From positions 62,001-126,000 of the forward strand of contig MPDE01000009.1 in the NCBI GenBank assembly GCA_001874335.1: a stretch of 64,000 nt of DNA, read 5' to 3'. This DNA comes from Bacteroidetes bacterium MedPE-SWsnd-G2 (GTDB taxonomy: Bacteria > Bacteroidota > Bacteroidia > Flavobacteriales > Flavobacteriaceae). Shown piece by piece: positions 1 to 9,113 of the stretch. How positions within the stretch are numbered: the first letter of the stretch is position 1; each line of letters starts with the position of its first letter. A program made the translations under genes and the position numbers. The notes beneath the pieces are model-generated. The model was not told where the DNA came from. It searched no databases and saw only the letters and a list, made by a program, of their open reading frames with translations.

Positions 1-182
1 TTAAAGCGCTTAGAACAAATAAAGTGTATTCCTTTACTAATACCACAGGAGAAACGGGAGGTGTACTCTATTATGAATTAGGGTTAACTCGACCGGATTT
101 AATTTTAAAGGACATTGTAAAAATCTCCCATCCAGAATTACTTGAAGACTACCAAACCGTATTTTTTAAATTATTAGAATAG
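1..182 (+). CDS. ABC transporter substrate-binding protein, C-terminal end (partial)
   Basis: Only the last 59 codons are in the window (open frame from base 3, stop TAG at 180-182). The text reads as the C-terminal end of a periplasmic-binding-protein-like fold (segments VYSFTNTTGETGG and LTRPDLILKDIVKISHPELL). This ending, with a conserved 'RPDLILKD' helix, is typical of the FecB/BtuF family, which binds ferric siderophores, haem or cobalamin. The following FecCD permease and FecE-type ATPase support this reading: the stop overlaps the GTG of the permease. The family is well supported by context. The exact ligand cannot be decided. Confidence 0.75.
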   Translation, partial: KALRTNKVYSFTNTTGETGGVLYYELGLTRPDLILKDIVKISHPELLEDYQTVFFKLLE

Positions 183-1207
183 TGTACCAGAAATCATTTA
201 GTCTTCATTTTGTCATTCTTAGCATTTTCTTAATTATGCTATTCTTGCTTAATATAAGTTTAGGCTCCGTATCAATACCCGTTGAAGAAGTATTAAAAAG
301 CTTTTTTATAAAAATTGACAATGAAGCATGGTATTATATTATCCAAAACTATAGGTTACCAAAAGCCATAACGGCTATACTTGTAGGTTCAGGCCTCAGT
401 ATTTCAGGCTTATTAATGCAAACCTTGTTTAGAAACCCATTAGCGGGTCCATTTGTATTAGGTATAACATCGGGAGCAAGTTTGGGAGTAGCCTTGGTAA
501 TAATGGGTAGTTCTATTTTTGGAGGTGTATTTGCTACGATTTTTTCAAGTAGTTGGAGCATGGTTATAGCGTCAAGTTTAGGAAGCTTTTTAGTACTACT
601 AACAGTTTTATTAGCCTCCTTTAAAATTAGAGACACCATGGCATTACTCATTATCGGATTAATGTTTGGAAGTATAACCTCTGCAATTGTAAGCGTGCTT
701 TCATATTTTAGTTCGGCAGATCAAATTCAACAATTTGTATTCTGGGGATTTGGTAGCTTAGGAAATTTAACTTGGGGAGAAGTTGCGGTGTTAGCGTCCT
801 TCTGCAGTGTCGGGTTTATAATAACCATTGCAAAAATAAAAGGGCTAAATACACTCTTATTAGGAGAGAATTATGCTAAAAGCTTAGGCCTAAATATTAA
901 AACAAATAGAATTTTAATTATTGTTGCTACCAGTTTATTAGCTGGAACCATAACCGCTTTTGCTGGTCCTATTGCATTTATCGGTCTTGCTGTTCCACAC
1001 ATCACCAGACAGATTTTCAATACTTCAAATCATAAAACGTTAATTCCGGCTGTATTTTTAATTGGCTCAATTATCATGCTGATTTGCGACAGTATAGCTC
1101 AAATTCCGAACAGTGATTATACCTTACCTATAAATGCCATAACATCATTAATTGGAGCTCCTGTAGTTATTTGGTTGTTACTTAGAAAACGTAAAATGAT
1201 TTTTTAA
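182..1207 (+). CDS. FecCD/BtuC-family ABC transporter permease
   Basis: A 341-residue polytopic inner-membrane protein of the FecCD family, which moves iron-siderophore, haem or vitamin B12 across the inner membrane as a homodimer with an ATPase. Family hallmarks seen: RLPKAITAILVGSGLSISG near residues 60-78, followed by QTLFRNPLAGPFVLGITSGA, and the C-terminal GPIAFIGLAVPHITR. Length is normal for the family. The start is a GTG sharing its first G with the TAG of the upstream binding protein; the first in-frame ATG would remove most of the first membrane helix. The stop overlaps the ATG of the ATPase gene by one base, so all three are translationally coupled. Substrate unknown. Confidence 0.93.
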   Translation: MYQKSFSLHFVILSIFLIMLFLLNISLGSVSIPVEEVLKSFFIKIDNEAWYYIIQNYRLPKAITAILVGSGLSISGLLMQTLFRNPLAGPFVLGITSGASLGVALVIMGSSIFGGVFATIFSSSWSMVIASSLGSFLVLLTVLLASFKIRDTMALLIIGLMFGSITSAIVSVLSYFSSADQIQQFVFWGFGSLGNLTWGEVAVLASFCSVGFIITIAKIKGLNTLLLGENYAKSLGLNIKTNRILIIVATSLLAGTITAFAGPIAFIGLAVPHITRQIFNTSNHKTLIPAVFLIGSIIMLICDSIAQIPNSDYTLPINAITSLIGAPVVIWLLLRKRKMIF

Positions 1208-2001
1208 TGACTAAAAACACCGCACATACCGTCCTTAAAACACAAGCTTTAGAAATAGGTTACAAAAGTAAATCTAAAACGTCCTCTATAGCTCAAAACA
1301 TAAACCTTAGTTTTAATAAGGGCGAACTCATTGGACTCGTAGGCGCTAACGGAATTGGAAAATCTACATTCATCAGAACTTTAACCAAGGTACAACCTTC
1401 TTTAAATGGTAATATCATTTTAAACGATATTAATTTATCGGAATACAATAATTTGGAATTAGCTAAATCTCTAAGTGTAGTACTTACAGAAAGTGTTCCA
1501 TCAAAAAACCTATCTGTATTTGAGCTTGTTGCCCTGGGTAGACACCCCTATACCAATTGGGTTGGGAATCTAAATAAAAAAGATTTAGAAACTGTGAATC
1601 AAGCCTTAGAGCAAACCAATATTTTACATCTTTCTGACAAAAAATGTTATGAATTAAGTGACGGTCAGCTTCAAAAGGTTATGCTCTCCAGAGCACTTTG
1701 TCAAGATACCAATTTAATTATTTTAGATGAGCCTACATCTCATCTTGACATGTATCATAAAGCCTATATTTTAAAGTTGCTTAAAACTTTAACTCAGGAA
1801 ACCGAAAAAACAATTTTATTCTCTTCCCATGAAATTGATTTAGCCATACAACTCTGTGACAAAATCATAGTAATGACTGGAGAAACAGTTGAGTATGACA
1901 CGCCTTGCAATCTTATTAGTAAAGGGGCCTTCACTAATTTATTCCCTTCTGACCTTATCAAATTTGATGAAAAAACAGGGAGTTTTAGAGTCACAAAGTA
2001 A
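1207..2001 (+). CDS. FecE/BtuD-family ABC transporter ATP-binding protein
   Basis: A 264-residue cytoplasmic ATPase that would power the FecCD permease encoded just upstream. Visible motifs: Walker A GANGIGKST (about residues 46-54), signature LSDGQLQK (150-157, with D replacing the usual G after LS), Walker B LIILDEP (170-176), D-loop SHLD and switch His in FSSHEID. Start ATG overlaps the preceding stop (TAATG). The GRHPYTNW segment before the signature motif is typical of iron/B12 importers (GRxPY). The third gene of a binding protein-permease-ATPase operon. No receptor gene lies in the window, so the ligand (iron chelate, haem or cobalamin) remains open. Confidence 0.93.
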   Translation: MTKNTAHTVLKTQALEIGYKSKSKTSSIAQNINLSFNKGELIGLVGANGIGKSTFIRTLTKVQPSLNGNIILNDINLSEYNNLELAKSLSVVLTESVPSKNLSVFELVALGRHPYTNWVGNLNKKDLETVNQALEQTNILHLSDKKCYELSDGQLQKVMLSRALCQDTNLIILDEPTSHLDMYHKAYILKLLKTLTQETEKTILFSSHEIDLAIQLCDKIIVMTGETVEYDTPCNLISKGAFTNLFPSDLIKFDEKTGSFRVTK

Positions 2002-2014
2002 CATTCAGTTTTTC

Positions 2015-2045
2015 TTGACTAATGACTTGAACAACCTTATATTTG
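2015..2045 (+). promoter_or_regulatory. Bacteroidetes-type promoter for rmuC
   Basis: TTG at 2015-2017, a 20-base spacer, and a perfect -7 box TATATTTG at 2038-2045, 16 bases before the rmuC ATG. It matches the Bacteroidetes housekeeping consensus (TTG ... TAnnTTTG). Its position right after the ABC operon stop separates rmuC from that operon. Confidence 0.65.
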
Positions 2046-2061
2046 AGAAACTTATGTAAGT

Positions 2062-3396
2062 ATGACTCAAAATTTAATTTTAATCTTAGCCATTGTAATT
2101 GGCGGCGGTATAGGTTTTTATATTGGCATGATGTTCAATAAATTAAAAGGGAACGCTCTTAAAAGTACCCTCAAAGAAAGAGAACATCAATTAAACGAAA
2201 CCATAGTACAATTACGAGATTCTAATTCTAAATTGGAATTAAACTTAGAGTCTATCCGAGTAGAAAAGGAAAGTCTTAATTTAGACTTAGCGAAAAAATC
2301 TTCTGATTATGACAACTTACTTTATCAAACAGAATCTAAGGATAAAGAAATTGAACAACAACAGGCACAAATAAGAAAGGACTTTGAACTTTTAGCCAAT
2401 AAAATACTTGAGGAAAAATCAGAAAAGTTTACTCTTCAAAACCGAGAGAACATAACTAATATTTTAAATCCGTTACAAGAAAAAATAAAAGGGTTTGAGA
2501 AAAAGGTTGAAGATTCTCAAAAAGAAAGTATTAGTATGCATTCTGCCTTAAAAGAGCAATTGTTAGGCTTAAAAGACTTAAACCAACAAATGACCAAAGA
2601 GGCCACTAATCTAACTAGAGCCCTAAAGGGAGATAGCAAATTACAAGGAAACTGGGGTGAATTGGTATTGGAACGTGTTCTTGAAAAATCTGGATTAGAA
2701 AAAGATAGAGAGTATTTTGTACAGCAAAGTTTTACTCGTGAAGATGGTAGAAGAGTACTTCCAGATGTTGTATTGTATTTACCTGATAATAAGAAAATGA
2801 TTATTGATTCTAAGGTATCTATCACAGACTACAACAGATATGTAAATGCAGAAGGCGAAGAACAAAGTAATTATTTAAAAGCCCATGTCAATTCGATAAA
2901 AAGACATGTTGAGCAACTTTCAGATAAGAATTATCAAGATTTATACGACATTGAATCTCCTGATTTCGTTCTCATGTTTATTCCTATAGAACCAGCTTTT
3001 GCTGTGGCCTTAAACCAAGATAACACCTTATACAACAAGGCATTTGAAAAAAATATTGTTATCGTTACTCCAACGACTTTACTTGCTACACTTCGTACCA
3101 TTGATAGTATGTGGAACAATGAAAAGCAACAACGAAACGCCATTGAAATAGCAAGACAAGCGGGTGCCCTTTACGATAAATTTGAAGGTTTGGTAAAAGA
3201 CTTAACCAATGTTGGACGTAAAATTGATGCCGCTAAAACAGATTATTCAAGCGCCATGAACAAACTTATTGATGGTAGAGGAAATTTAATAACAAGTGTA
3301 GAGAAGCTTAAAAAAATGGGAGCTAAAGCTAAAAAATCACTGCCCGAACCTATTTTAAAACGTGCTCAGTCTGAAGACGAGTTAGATACACTATAA
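2062..3396 (+). CDS. rmuC: DNA recombination protein RmuC
   Basis: A 444-residue membrane-anchored RmuC-family protein; the family limits inversions at short inverted repeats and has a nuclease-like core. An N-terminal membrane helix (about residues 4-25, rich in I, L and G) is followed by a long coiled coil (about 35-185; many E, K, Q and L), then the RmuC domain with GNWGELVLERVLEKSGLEK, LPDVVLYLPDNKKMIIDSKV and the late segment VIVTPTTLLATLRTI. Length agrees with family members. It is a single-gene unit with its own promoter at 2015-2045. Confidence 0.93.
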   Translation: MTQNLILILAIVIGGGIGFYIGMMFNKLKGNALKSTLKEREHQLNETIVQLRDSNSKLELNLESIRVEKESLNLDLAKKSSDYDNLLYQTESKDKEIEQQQAQIRKDFELLANKILEEKSEKFTLQNRENITNILNPLQEKIKGFEKKVEDSQKESISMHSALKEQLLGLKDLNQQMTKEATNLTRALKGDSKLQGNWGELVLERVLEKSGLEKDREYFVQQSFTREDGRRVLPDVVLYLPDNKKMIIDSKVSITDYNRYVNAEGEEQSNYLKAHVNSIKRHVEQLSDKNYQDLYDIESPDFVLMFIPIEPAFAVALNQDNTLYNKAFEKNIVIVTPTTLLATLRTIDSMWNNEKQQRNAIEIARQAGALYDKFEGLVKDLTNVGRKIDAAKTDYSSAMNKLIDGRGNLITSVEKLKKMGAKAKKSLPEPILKRAQSEDELDTL

Positions 3397-3502
3397 CCCC
3401 TAACATCATCTTATTTATTGATTATCAGAAGTTTAACAAAATTTAAGAATAAAATTTTGTAATTTGTAGTTATAGTACAACTCATTTAAATTGTTGAATA
3501 TC

Positions 3503-4255
3503 ATGAAAATCAATTACTTAAAATTATTTTTCTTACTAACTATATTTGGGTTTACGAGTCTTGGATTAAGAGCTCAAGTTAGAATTGTGCAAGTTAATCC
3601 TGCTACAAACGCCATAAAACTTCATAATTATGGGAGCGATGCTATAGATGTCAGTGATTATTACCTCTGTACATTATTTTCCTACGGACAATTAGACGGC
3701 ATGCCTTTAATTTCAGGTACATTTAATATTCCAGCAGGAGGTGACGTCACATTTACAAGCGATGTGGATCTAACCATTTCTGCTGCTGATTTAGGTTTAT
3801 ATAATACTAATAATTTTGGATCATTATCTGCTATGGAGGACTTCACACAATGGGGTTCAGGAGGAAATGGTCGAGAAAATGTTGCTGTGGCCAAAGGTAT
3901 TTGGACTGCAGGGACCTTTATATCACTTCCCCCTCCTTATGAATATAGTGGAGATGGCAACCAAAACGGGTCTCCTTTTTGGATTACTTCTCTAAGTCTT
4001 CAAAAAAACCAATTTCCGGCTGCATTCGAGATATCACCTAACCCAGCTAAATCTTATTTATCATTGGAGTTCTATAACAACCAAGAATCAAAGCAAATAA
4101 AAGTTTTTGATGTTCTTGGTAAACAAATTTATGTTCAGAATTTAGGATCTGGGGTATTTGTAGATATTAATGTTGTAAACTGGAATAAAGGAATTTATAT
4201 TGTAAAAATAGAAACTGAATCGTCATCACAATCCAAACGATTTATAAAAAATTAG
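3503..4255 (+). CDS. T9SS-exported protein with lamin-tail-like domain
   Basis: A 250-residue secreted protein. I start it at the ATG at 3503, which gives a clean signal peptide (MKINYLKLFFLLTIFG... ending LRAQ); the TTG start 12 bases earlier only adds MLNI. The mature N-terminal half has the pattern of a lamin-tail-like beta domain (VNPATNAIKLHNYGSDAIDVSDYYLC). The last ~75 residues are a type A T9SS sorting domain: FEISPNPAKSYLSLEF, IKVFDVLGKQIY, GIYIVKIETESSSQSKRFIKN. The protein is thus exported by the Por/T9SS system and probably anchored or released at the surface. No enzymatic motif is visible. Convergent with another T9SS cargo gene across a shared terminator. Confidence 0.8.
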   Translation: MKINYLKLFFLLTIFGFTSLGLRAQVRIVQVNPATNAIKLHNYGSDAIDVSDYYLCTLFSYGQLDGMPLISGTFNIPAGGDVTFTSDVDLTISAADLGLYNTNNFGSLSAMEDFTQWGSGGNGRENVAVAKGIWTAGTFISLPPPYEYSGDGNQNGSPFWITSLSLQKNQFPAAFEISPNPAKSYLSLEFYNNQESKQIKVFDVLGKQIYVQNLGSGVFVDINVVNWNKGIYIVKIETESSSQSKRFIKN

Positions 4256-4278
4256 AGTACCCAATTATGTTTAATACT

Positions 4279-4314
4279 AAAAAAGGGAAACTATAATTAC
4301 AGTTTCCCTTTTTT
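4279..4314. terminator. Bidirectional intrinsic terminator
   Basis: Perfect 14-base arms (4279-4292 and 4301-4314; GGGAAACT paired with AGTTTCCC, flanked by A and T runs) around an 8-base loop. It sits between two convergent T9SS cargo genes and carries a T-run in both directions. Confidence 0.9.
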
Positions 4315-4332
4315 ATAATATTTAAAATGATA

Positions 4333-5187
4333 CTATGATCGTATTAATCTCATTACAATTTGTTTTGAATCACTAATTACTTTCACCATATAAATACCTG
4401 AGTTAAGTCCTTGAACATTCAATTGAGCTAAGCCATTATTTATCTGTTGCGTCATAACCTTTTTACCAAGGATATCATAGATCTCAGCAACACCATTGCT
4501 TCCATTACCCAAACTAACATTTACTAAGTTAGTTGCTGGGTTAGGTGACATTGTTACCTTAAATTCATCTTGTTTATTTGAATCAATGGATAAGGATTGA
4601 TCTGTAGCATCAACATTATCCACTTGTAAAGTGGCATCCACTCGATCTCCAATCCATTCAGGAGTAAGCTCAGCACTAATAATTCTTATGGTTGCAACAT
4701 CATCTAATACTTCTTCTACCGTTGAAGCAGAAGATGGTAAAAGCGTTAAACTTGAAGCATCCATTGGAAAGTAATAATTTGTCCAAGCACCTCCAGGAAG
4801 AACTTCTATTGCTTGAGTAGAACAGACTTGGCCCAATGTGCTCGATTCTAAGGCTATTCTTAAATACAATGTTTCGGTACCTAATACCTTTGCATCCATT
4901 GTAAACCCTGCAACACCTATAGTTGAATAATCTCCAGCCCAGTTTGTTGAAAACATGGCCATTCTACCACCTGCACCCGGAGTGCCTGAGGAATAGTTTT
5001 CTAAAAAACCATCATCTGTACCTAAAGGTCCACCAGTAGCTATATAAACAGGAGGGTTGGGAGAAACTCCACCTTCCGCCCAACCCATTGTTGTTTCATC
5101 TTCAAAATCTTCTAAACGGTCAAGTACTTGAGAATAACCGCTTAAGGAAAAAATTAATCCTAATATTATAAGTAGTTTTGTTTTCAT
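4333..5187 (-). CDS. T9SS-exported protein, jelly-roll-like
   Basis: A 284-residue secreted protein with signal peptide (MKTKLLIILGLIFSLSGYSQ), a central all-beta region (residues ~22-200) and a C-terminal T9SS sorting domain (MSPNPATNLVNVSLGNG, AEIYDILGKKVM, LNSGIYMVKV, ending MRLIRS). The central part has the layout of a carbohydrate-binding or concanavalin-like jelly roll (FEDETTMGWAEGG, then GGRMAMFSTNWAGDYSTIG and ETLYLRIALESS), but I cannot assign a ligand. It lies 67 bases downstream of carB on the same strand but is functionally unrelated, so it is probably a separate unit. Confidence 0.8.
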   Translation of the reverse strand: MKTKLLIILGLIFSLSGYSQVLDRLEDFEDETTMGWAEGGVSPNPPVYIATGGPLGTDDGFLENYSSGTPGAGGRMAMFSTNWAGDYSTIGVAGFTMDAKVLGTETLYLRIALESSTLGQVCSTQAIEVLPGGAWTNYYFPMDASSLTLLPSSASTVEEVLDDVATIRIISAELTPEWIGDRVDATLQVDNVDATDQSLSIDSNKQDEFKVTMSPNPATNLVNVSLGNGSNGVAEIYDILGKKVMTQQINNGLAQLNVQGLNSGIYMVKVISDSKQIVMRLIRS

Positions 5188-5254
5188 AGTGGCAATATTT
5201 AATAGCTAAAATAATAACTTTTAGCGTATTAGCACCACATTGTACAAAATTATC

Positions 5255-8110
5255 CTACTTACTTAAATACATTTTTCGTCTTGAATATAAATTATAGAAC
5301 TCATCATCTTTCAAACTATCGATAAATAAAATGCTCTCACCCGTACTTTTCATTTCAGGGCCTAAAGTTTTATCTACATTCGGGAATTTGTTAAATGAGA
5401 ATACTGGTTGTTTAATTGCATAGCCTTCCAATTGCGGATTGAAATCAAAATCAGTTACTTTTTTCTCTCCTAACATCACCTTTGTTGCATAGTTTACATA
5501 AGGTTCTTTATAAGCCTTAGCAATAAATGGTACTGTTCTTGAAGCTCTTGGATTAGCCTCAATAATGTACACTATATCGTTTTTAATTGCGAATTGAATG
5601 TTTATTAATCCAACTGTATTAAGTGCCTTAGCAATAGTGTGTGTATGATCTATAACTTGTTGCATAACCAAATCGCCTAAGTTAAAGGCTGGTAATGTAG
5701 CATTTGAATCTCCTGAATGCACTCCACAAGGCTCAATATGTTCCATAATACCGATAATATATACATTTCCATCAGCGTCACAAATGGCATCTGCTTCAGC
5801 TTCTATGGCGCCGTCTAAATAATGATCTAATAGTAATTTGTTATTCGGAATCTTTCGAAGTAAATCGACTACATGCTCTACTAAGTCTTCCTTATTAATT
5901 ACAATTTTCATCCCTTGACCTCCTAATACATATGATGGTCTTACCAAGATTGGGAAATCTAATTCGTCTGCTAAAGTCAATGCTTCATCAGCCGTTTCAG
6001 CGACACCAAATTCAGGGAATGGAATATTATTTTCTTTTAATAATTTAGAGAAGCTTCCTCTATCTTCAGCTAAATCTAAAGATTCAAAGCTCGTACCTAA
6101 TATTTTAATTCCGTATTTAGTCAATTTCTCAGCTAACTTTAAGGCTGTCTGCCCACCTAACTGAACAATTACACCTTCTGGTTTTTCATGACGAATAATA
6201 TCATAAATATGTTCCCAGAATACCGGCTCGAAATAAAGCTTATCAGCGGTGTCAAAATCGGTAGATACCGTTTCTGGATTACAGTTAATCATTATGGTTT
6301 CATAACCACATTCGGCTGCTGCTAAAACCCCATGAACACAGCAGTAATCAAACTCAATACCCTGCCCAATACGGTTAGGTCCAGAACCTAATACAACTAC
6401 TTTTTTCTTATCTGAAACTACACTTTCATTTGCCGTAGTTTCATTACCATCTTTATCTACAACTACGTTTTCAAAGGTTGAATAATAATATGGTGTTTGA
6501 GCTTTAAACTCAGCAGCACAAGTATCAACTAATTTATAAACACGTTGAATATTTAGTTTTTCACGTTTATTATACACCTGACTTTCTAAACAGCCTAACA
6601 TATGAGCTATTTGGCGGTCACCGTACCCTTTTTGTTTAGCTTCTAATAACAATTCTCTGCCTAAAGTATCAATTGTATATGTAGAAATTTCTTTTTCTAA
6701 AGTGTATAACTCTTCATATTGCTTTAAGTACCACATATCAATTTTAGTGATATCGTGAATCTGACTTAAAGGAATCCCCATTTGGATAGCATCGTAAATT
6801 ACAAATACTCTATCCCAAGAGGCGTGTTTTAATTTGTCTAATATTTGATTATAATCTTTATAACCTTTTCCATCAGCACCTAATCCGTTACGTTTAATTT
6901 CTAACGACTGTGCAGCTTTGTGCAATGCTTCTTGGAAAGAACGACCAATTCCCATCACCTCTCCAACAGCCTTCATTTGAAGACCTAATGTTCTGTCAGA
7001 ACCTTCAAATTTATCAAAGTTCCAACGTGGTATTTTTACGATAACATAATCTAATGTAGGCTCAAATAAAGCCGATGTCGATTTAGTAATTTGATTATCT
7101 AATTCATCTAAAGTATAACCAATTGCCAATTTCGCAGCAATTTTTGCAATGGGATATCCTGTTGCTTTACTTGCCAATGCCGAAGAACGTGAAACCCTTG
7201 GGTTAATTTCAATGGCAATAATATCTTCTTTGTCATCAGGACTTACAGCAAATTGTACATTACACCCTCCTTCAAAATCACCGATACTACGCATCATTTT
7301 GATGGCCATATCTCTCATTTTCTGGAATGTCGTATCAGAAAGTGTCATCGCTGGAGCAACTGTTATCGAATCTCCGGTGTGAATCCCCATAGGATCCATA
7401 TTTTCAATAGTACAAATAATAACAACGTTATCATTTCTATCTCTAAGTAACTCTAATTCATATTCTTTCCACCCCATCATGGCCTTGTCAATCATGACTT
7501 CATGAATAGGCGAAACCTCTAAACCGTTACGTAACAACTTATCAAAATCTTCTTCTTCGTAAACAATTGCAGCTCCTGCTCCACCTAAAGTAAATGAAGA
7601 ACGAATACATAAAGGAAAACCAAATTCTTGAGCAATTTCTTTTCCTTTTAAAAATGATGTAGCCGTTGCTTGAGGTGCCATTGGCACATCAATAGTTTTC
7701 ATCAACTCTCTAAACTGTTCTCTATCTTCAGTAATATTAATGGCATTAATATCAACCCCAATTAACTTCACGTCAAAATCTTCCCAAATTCCCTTTTCAT
7801 CTGCTTCTATACACAGGTTTAAAGCTGTTTGACCACCCATTGTAGGTAAAACAGCATCAATTTGAGGATGCTCTTTTAAAATTTGAATGATTGATTTAGT
7901 ATTTAGCGGTAATAGATAAACATGATCAGCCATGGTTGGATCTGTCATGATTGTCGCTGGATTTGAGTTAATTAAAATGGTTTCTATTCCATCTTCTCTC
8001 AGCGATCTTAATGCTTGACTTCCTGAATAATCAAATTCACATGCTTGACCGATTACAATAGGACCTGATCCTATTAATAGTATTGATTTAATGTCGTTAT
8101 TTCTTGGCAT
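5255..8110 (-). CDS. carB: Carbamoyl-phosphate synthase, large subunit
   Basis: Makes carbamoyl phosphate from bicarbonate, ammonia (delivered by CarA) and 2 ATP, feeding pyrimidine and arginine synthesis. 951 residues with the family's duplicated ATP-grasp architecture: first half with KSILLIGSGPIVIGQACEFDYSG, SFTLGGAGAA and EINPRVSRSSALASKATGYP; second half with VVVLGSGPNRIGQGIEFDY, RPSYVLGGQGM and EANPRASRTVPF. The frame is open to 8182, but the extra 24 codons run through the rpmH terminator (8155-8185) and read MLLRCSAFFCTL..., so I use the ATG at 8110 (MPRNNDIKS). The C-terminal allosteric domain is short, as in other Bacteroidetes. No carA is adjacent. Confidence 0.97.
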   Translation of the reverse strand: MPRNNDIKSILLIGSGPIVIGQACEFDYSGSQALRSLREDGIETILINSNPATIMTDPTMADHVYLLPLNTKSIIQILKEHPQIDAVLPTMGGQTALNLCIEADEKGIWEDFDVKLIGVDINAINITEDREQFRELMKTIDVPMAPQATATSFLKGKEIAQEFGFPLCIRSSFTLGGAGAAIVYEEEDFDKLLRNGLEVSPIHEVMIDKAMMGWKEYELELLRDRNDNVVIICTIENMDPMGIHTGDSITVAPAMTLSDTTFQKMRDMAIKMMRSIGDFEGGCNVQFAVSPDDKEDIIAIEINPRVSRSSALASKATGYPIAKIAAKLAIGYTLDELDNQITKSTSALFEPTLDYVIVKIPRWNFDKFEGSDRTLGLQMKAVGEVMGIGRSFQEALHKAAQSLEIKRNGLGADGKGYKDYNQILDKLKHASWDRVFVIYDAIQMGIPLSQIHDITKIDMWYLKQYEELYTLEKEISTYTIDTLGRELLLEAKQKGYGDRQIAHMLGCLESQVYNKREKLNIQRVYKLVDTCAAEFKAQTPYYYSTFENVVVDKDGNETTANESVVSDKKKVVVLGSGPNRIGQGIEFDYCCVHGVLAAAECGYETIMINCNPETVSTDFDTADKLYFEPVFWEHIYDIIRHEKPEGVIVQLGGQTALKLAEKLTKYGIKILGTSFESLDLAEDRGSFSKLLKENNIPFPEFGVAETADEALTLADELDFPILVRPSYVLGGQGMKIVINKEDLVEHVVDLLRKIPNNKLLLDHYLDGAIEAEADAICDADGNVYIIGIMEHIEPCGVHSGDSNATLPAFNLGDLVMQQVIDHTHTIAKALNTVGLINIQFAIKNDIVYIIEANPRASRTVPFIAKAYKEPYVNYATKVMLGEKKVTDFDFNPQLEGYAIKQPVFSFNKFPNVDKTLGPEMKSTGESILFIDSLKDDEFYNLYSRRKMYLSK

Positions 8111-8154
8111 TTTTGGAAATTTATCTGTAGTTGTAATTGTTGTTGATAAGGTAC

Positions 8155-8185
8155 AAAAAAAGGCGCTACACCTAAGCAACACCTT
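8155..8185 (-). terminator. Intrinsic terminator after rpmH
   Basis: On the minus strand a GC-containing stem (AAGGTGTTGC with GTAGCGCCTT, including G-T pairs; 8160-8185) is followed by seven T. It lies 23 bases after the rpmH stop and 45 bases before the carB ATG, so carB is either read through from rpmH or started within this short gap. Confidence 0.75.
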
Positions 8186-8208
8186 ATACTATTAAAAATA
8201 GTTATTCA

Positions 8209-8370
8209 TTATTTTTTATGTCTTGATTCAGAAGATACAGACAGTTTCTTTCTTCCTTTCGCTCTTCTACGAGCCAACACTTTTCTACCGTTTACAGTAG
8301 CCATTCTTTCTCTAAAACCGTGTTTGTTTCTTCTCTTTCTTTTTGATGGTTGAAACGTTCTTTTACTCAT
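8209..8370 (-). CDS. rpmH: 50S ribosomal protein L34
   Basis: A 53-residue, very basic protein beginning [20 protein letters not shown] and ending with ...SSESRHKK. The N-terminal TFQPS+RKR and the internal [19 protein letters not shown] are the full L34 signature, so the gene is intact. It binds 23S rRNA in the large subunit. It is too short to appear in an ordinary ORF search. It is driven by a consensus promoter (8441-8471) and followed by an intrinsic terminator; carB lies downstream. The usual neighbours (rnpA, dnaA) are absent here. Confidence 0.98.
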   Translation of the reverse strand: MSKRTFQPSKRKRRNKHGFRERMATVNGRKVLARRRAKGRKKLSVSSESRHKK

Positions 8371-8440
8371 TGCCTTGTATCTTTAAAATCGTCCTTTTTT
8401 CTTTAAAACAAAGTTTTGACACTATGCTCAAAACTGAGCG

Positions 8441-8471
8441 CAAATATACAAAGACTTTTTACTTTGACAAA
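8441..8471 (-). promoter_or_regulatory. Consensus promoter for rpmH
   Basis: Read on the minus strand: TTTG (8471-8468), 19-base spacer, TATATTTG (8448-8441). Both elements and spacing fit the Bacteroidetes consensus perfectly, as expected for a ribosomal protein gene. The leader to the rpmH ATG is about 65 bases. Confidence 0.8.
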
Positions 8472-8504
8472 CCTAAATATAAAAATATTTTGAATTGTTT
8501 TTAT

Positions 8505-8512
8505 TACCTTTG
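8505..8512 (+). promoter_or_regulatory. -7 promoter element of the TPR gene
   Basis: TACCTTTG matches TAnnTTTG exactly and lies 25 bases before the ATG at 8538. No good TTG sits at the right distance upstream, so only the -7 half is claimed. The rpmH promoter runs divergently from the same 170-base spacer. Confidence 0.5.
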
Positions 8513-8537
8513 CAATCCAATTTTCTAAATCAAACCT

Positions 8538-9098
8538 ATGTACAATAAGAATATCAAATTAGTTATAGCAATTTTAATATTTGGTTATTCTGTTTTCCAA
8601 TTTACTGAAGGTAATATCGGAAACGGAATAATGTATATTCTTCTATCTCTAATTTTTGTCTTTTTCTACTTTAAAAACGAATTTATCCTTCTGGCATTTT
8701 TGCGTTTACGTAAACAAGATTTTGATGGCGCTAAAAAGTGGTTAGGAAAAATTAAAAATCCATCTTCGGCCTTAGTTAAAAAACAAGAAGGGTATTACAA
8801 TTACCTTTTAGGTATAATGGATTCCCAATCTAATATGAATAATGCGGAGAAGCATTTTAAAAAGGCAATTAGCTTAGGCTTATCTATGGATCATGATTTA
8901 GCAATGGCTAAATTAAACTTGGCCGGAATTGCTTTTAGTAAAAGACGCCCACAAGAAGCTAAACAGTTATTAAATGAGGCTCAGAAGTTAGATAAAAGAA
9001 ATATGCTAACAGATCAAATAAAAATGATGAAGCAAAATATGAAGAAAGCTCAAGGTCCTACACCGCATTATGGTAATAGACAAATGAGAAGACGATAA
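8538..9098 (+). CDS. Membrane-anchored TPR-repeat protein
   Basis: A 186-residue protein with two N-terminal membrane helices (about residues 7-22 and 27-53, joined by FTEGNIGNG), followed by a cytoplasmic helical region with TPR-like repeats (KKQEGYYNYLLGIMD, NNAEKHFKKAISLGL, LAMAKLNLAGIAFSKRRPQEAKQLLNEAQKLD). The basic, Met/Gln-rich tail ends GNRQMRRR. Probably a scaffold for protein-protein contacts at the inner membrane. No specific partner is suggested by the neighbours, and the gene stands alone between its -7 element and a bidirectional terminator. Confidence 0.75.
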   Translation: MYNKNIKLVIAILIFGYSVFQFTEGNIGNGIMYILLSLIFVFFYFKNEFILLAFLRLRKQDFDGAKKWLGKIKNPSSALVKKQEGYYNYLLGIMDSQSNMNNAEKHFKKAISLGLSMDHDLAMAKLNLAGIAFSKRRPQEAKQLLNEAQKLDKRNMLTDQIKMMKQNMKKAQGPTPHYGNRQMRRR

Positions 9099-9113
9099 GC
9101 ATACATTCAAAAT

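Noticed and set aside
3441-3480. TAATTTG before the T9SS cargo gene at 3503, considered as -7 box
   Set aside because: One base short of TAnnTTTG and no TTG at proper distance; not enough to call.
7149-7450. Two overlapping plus-strand frames inside carB
   Set aside because: Antisense shadows of conserved CarB motifs.
8343-8528. 61-codon plus-strand frame over the rpmH region
   Set aside because: It overlaps rpmH and both divergent promoters, and reads as low-complexity aromatic sequence.
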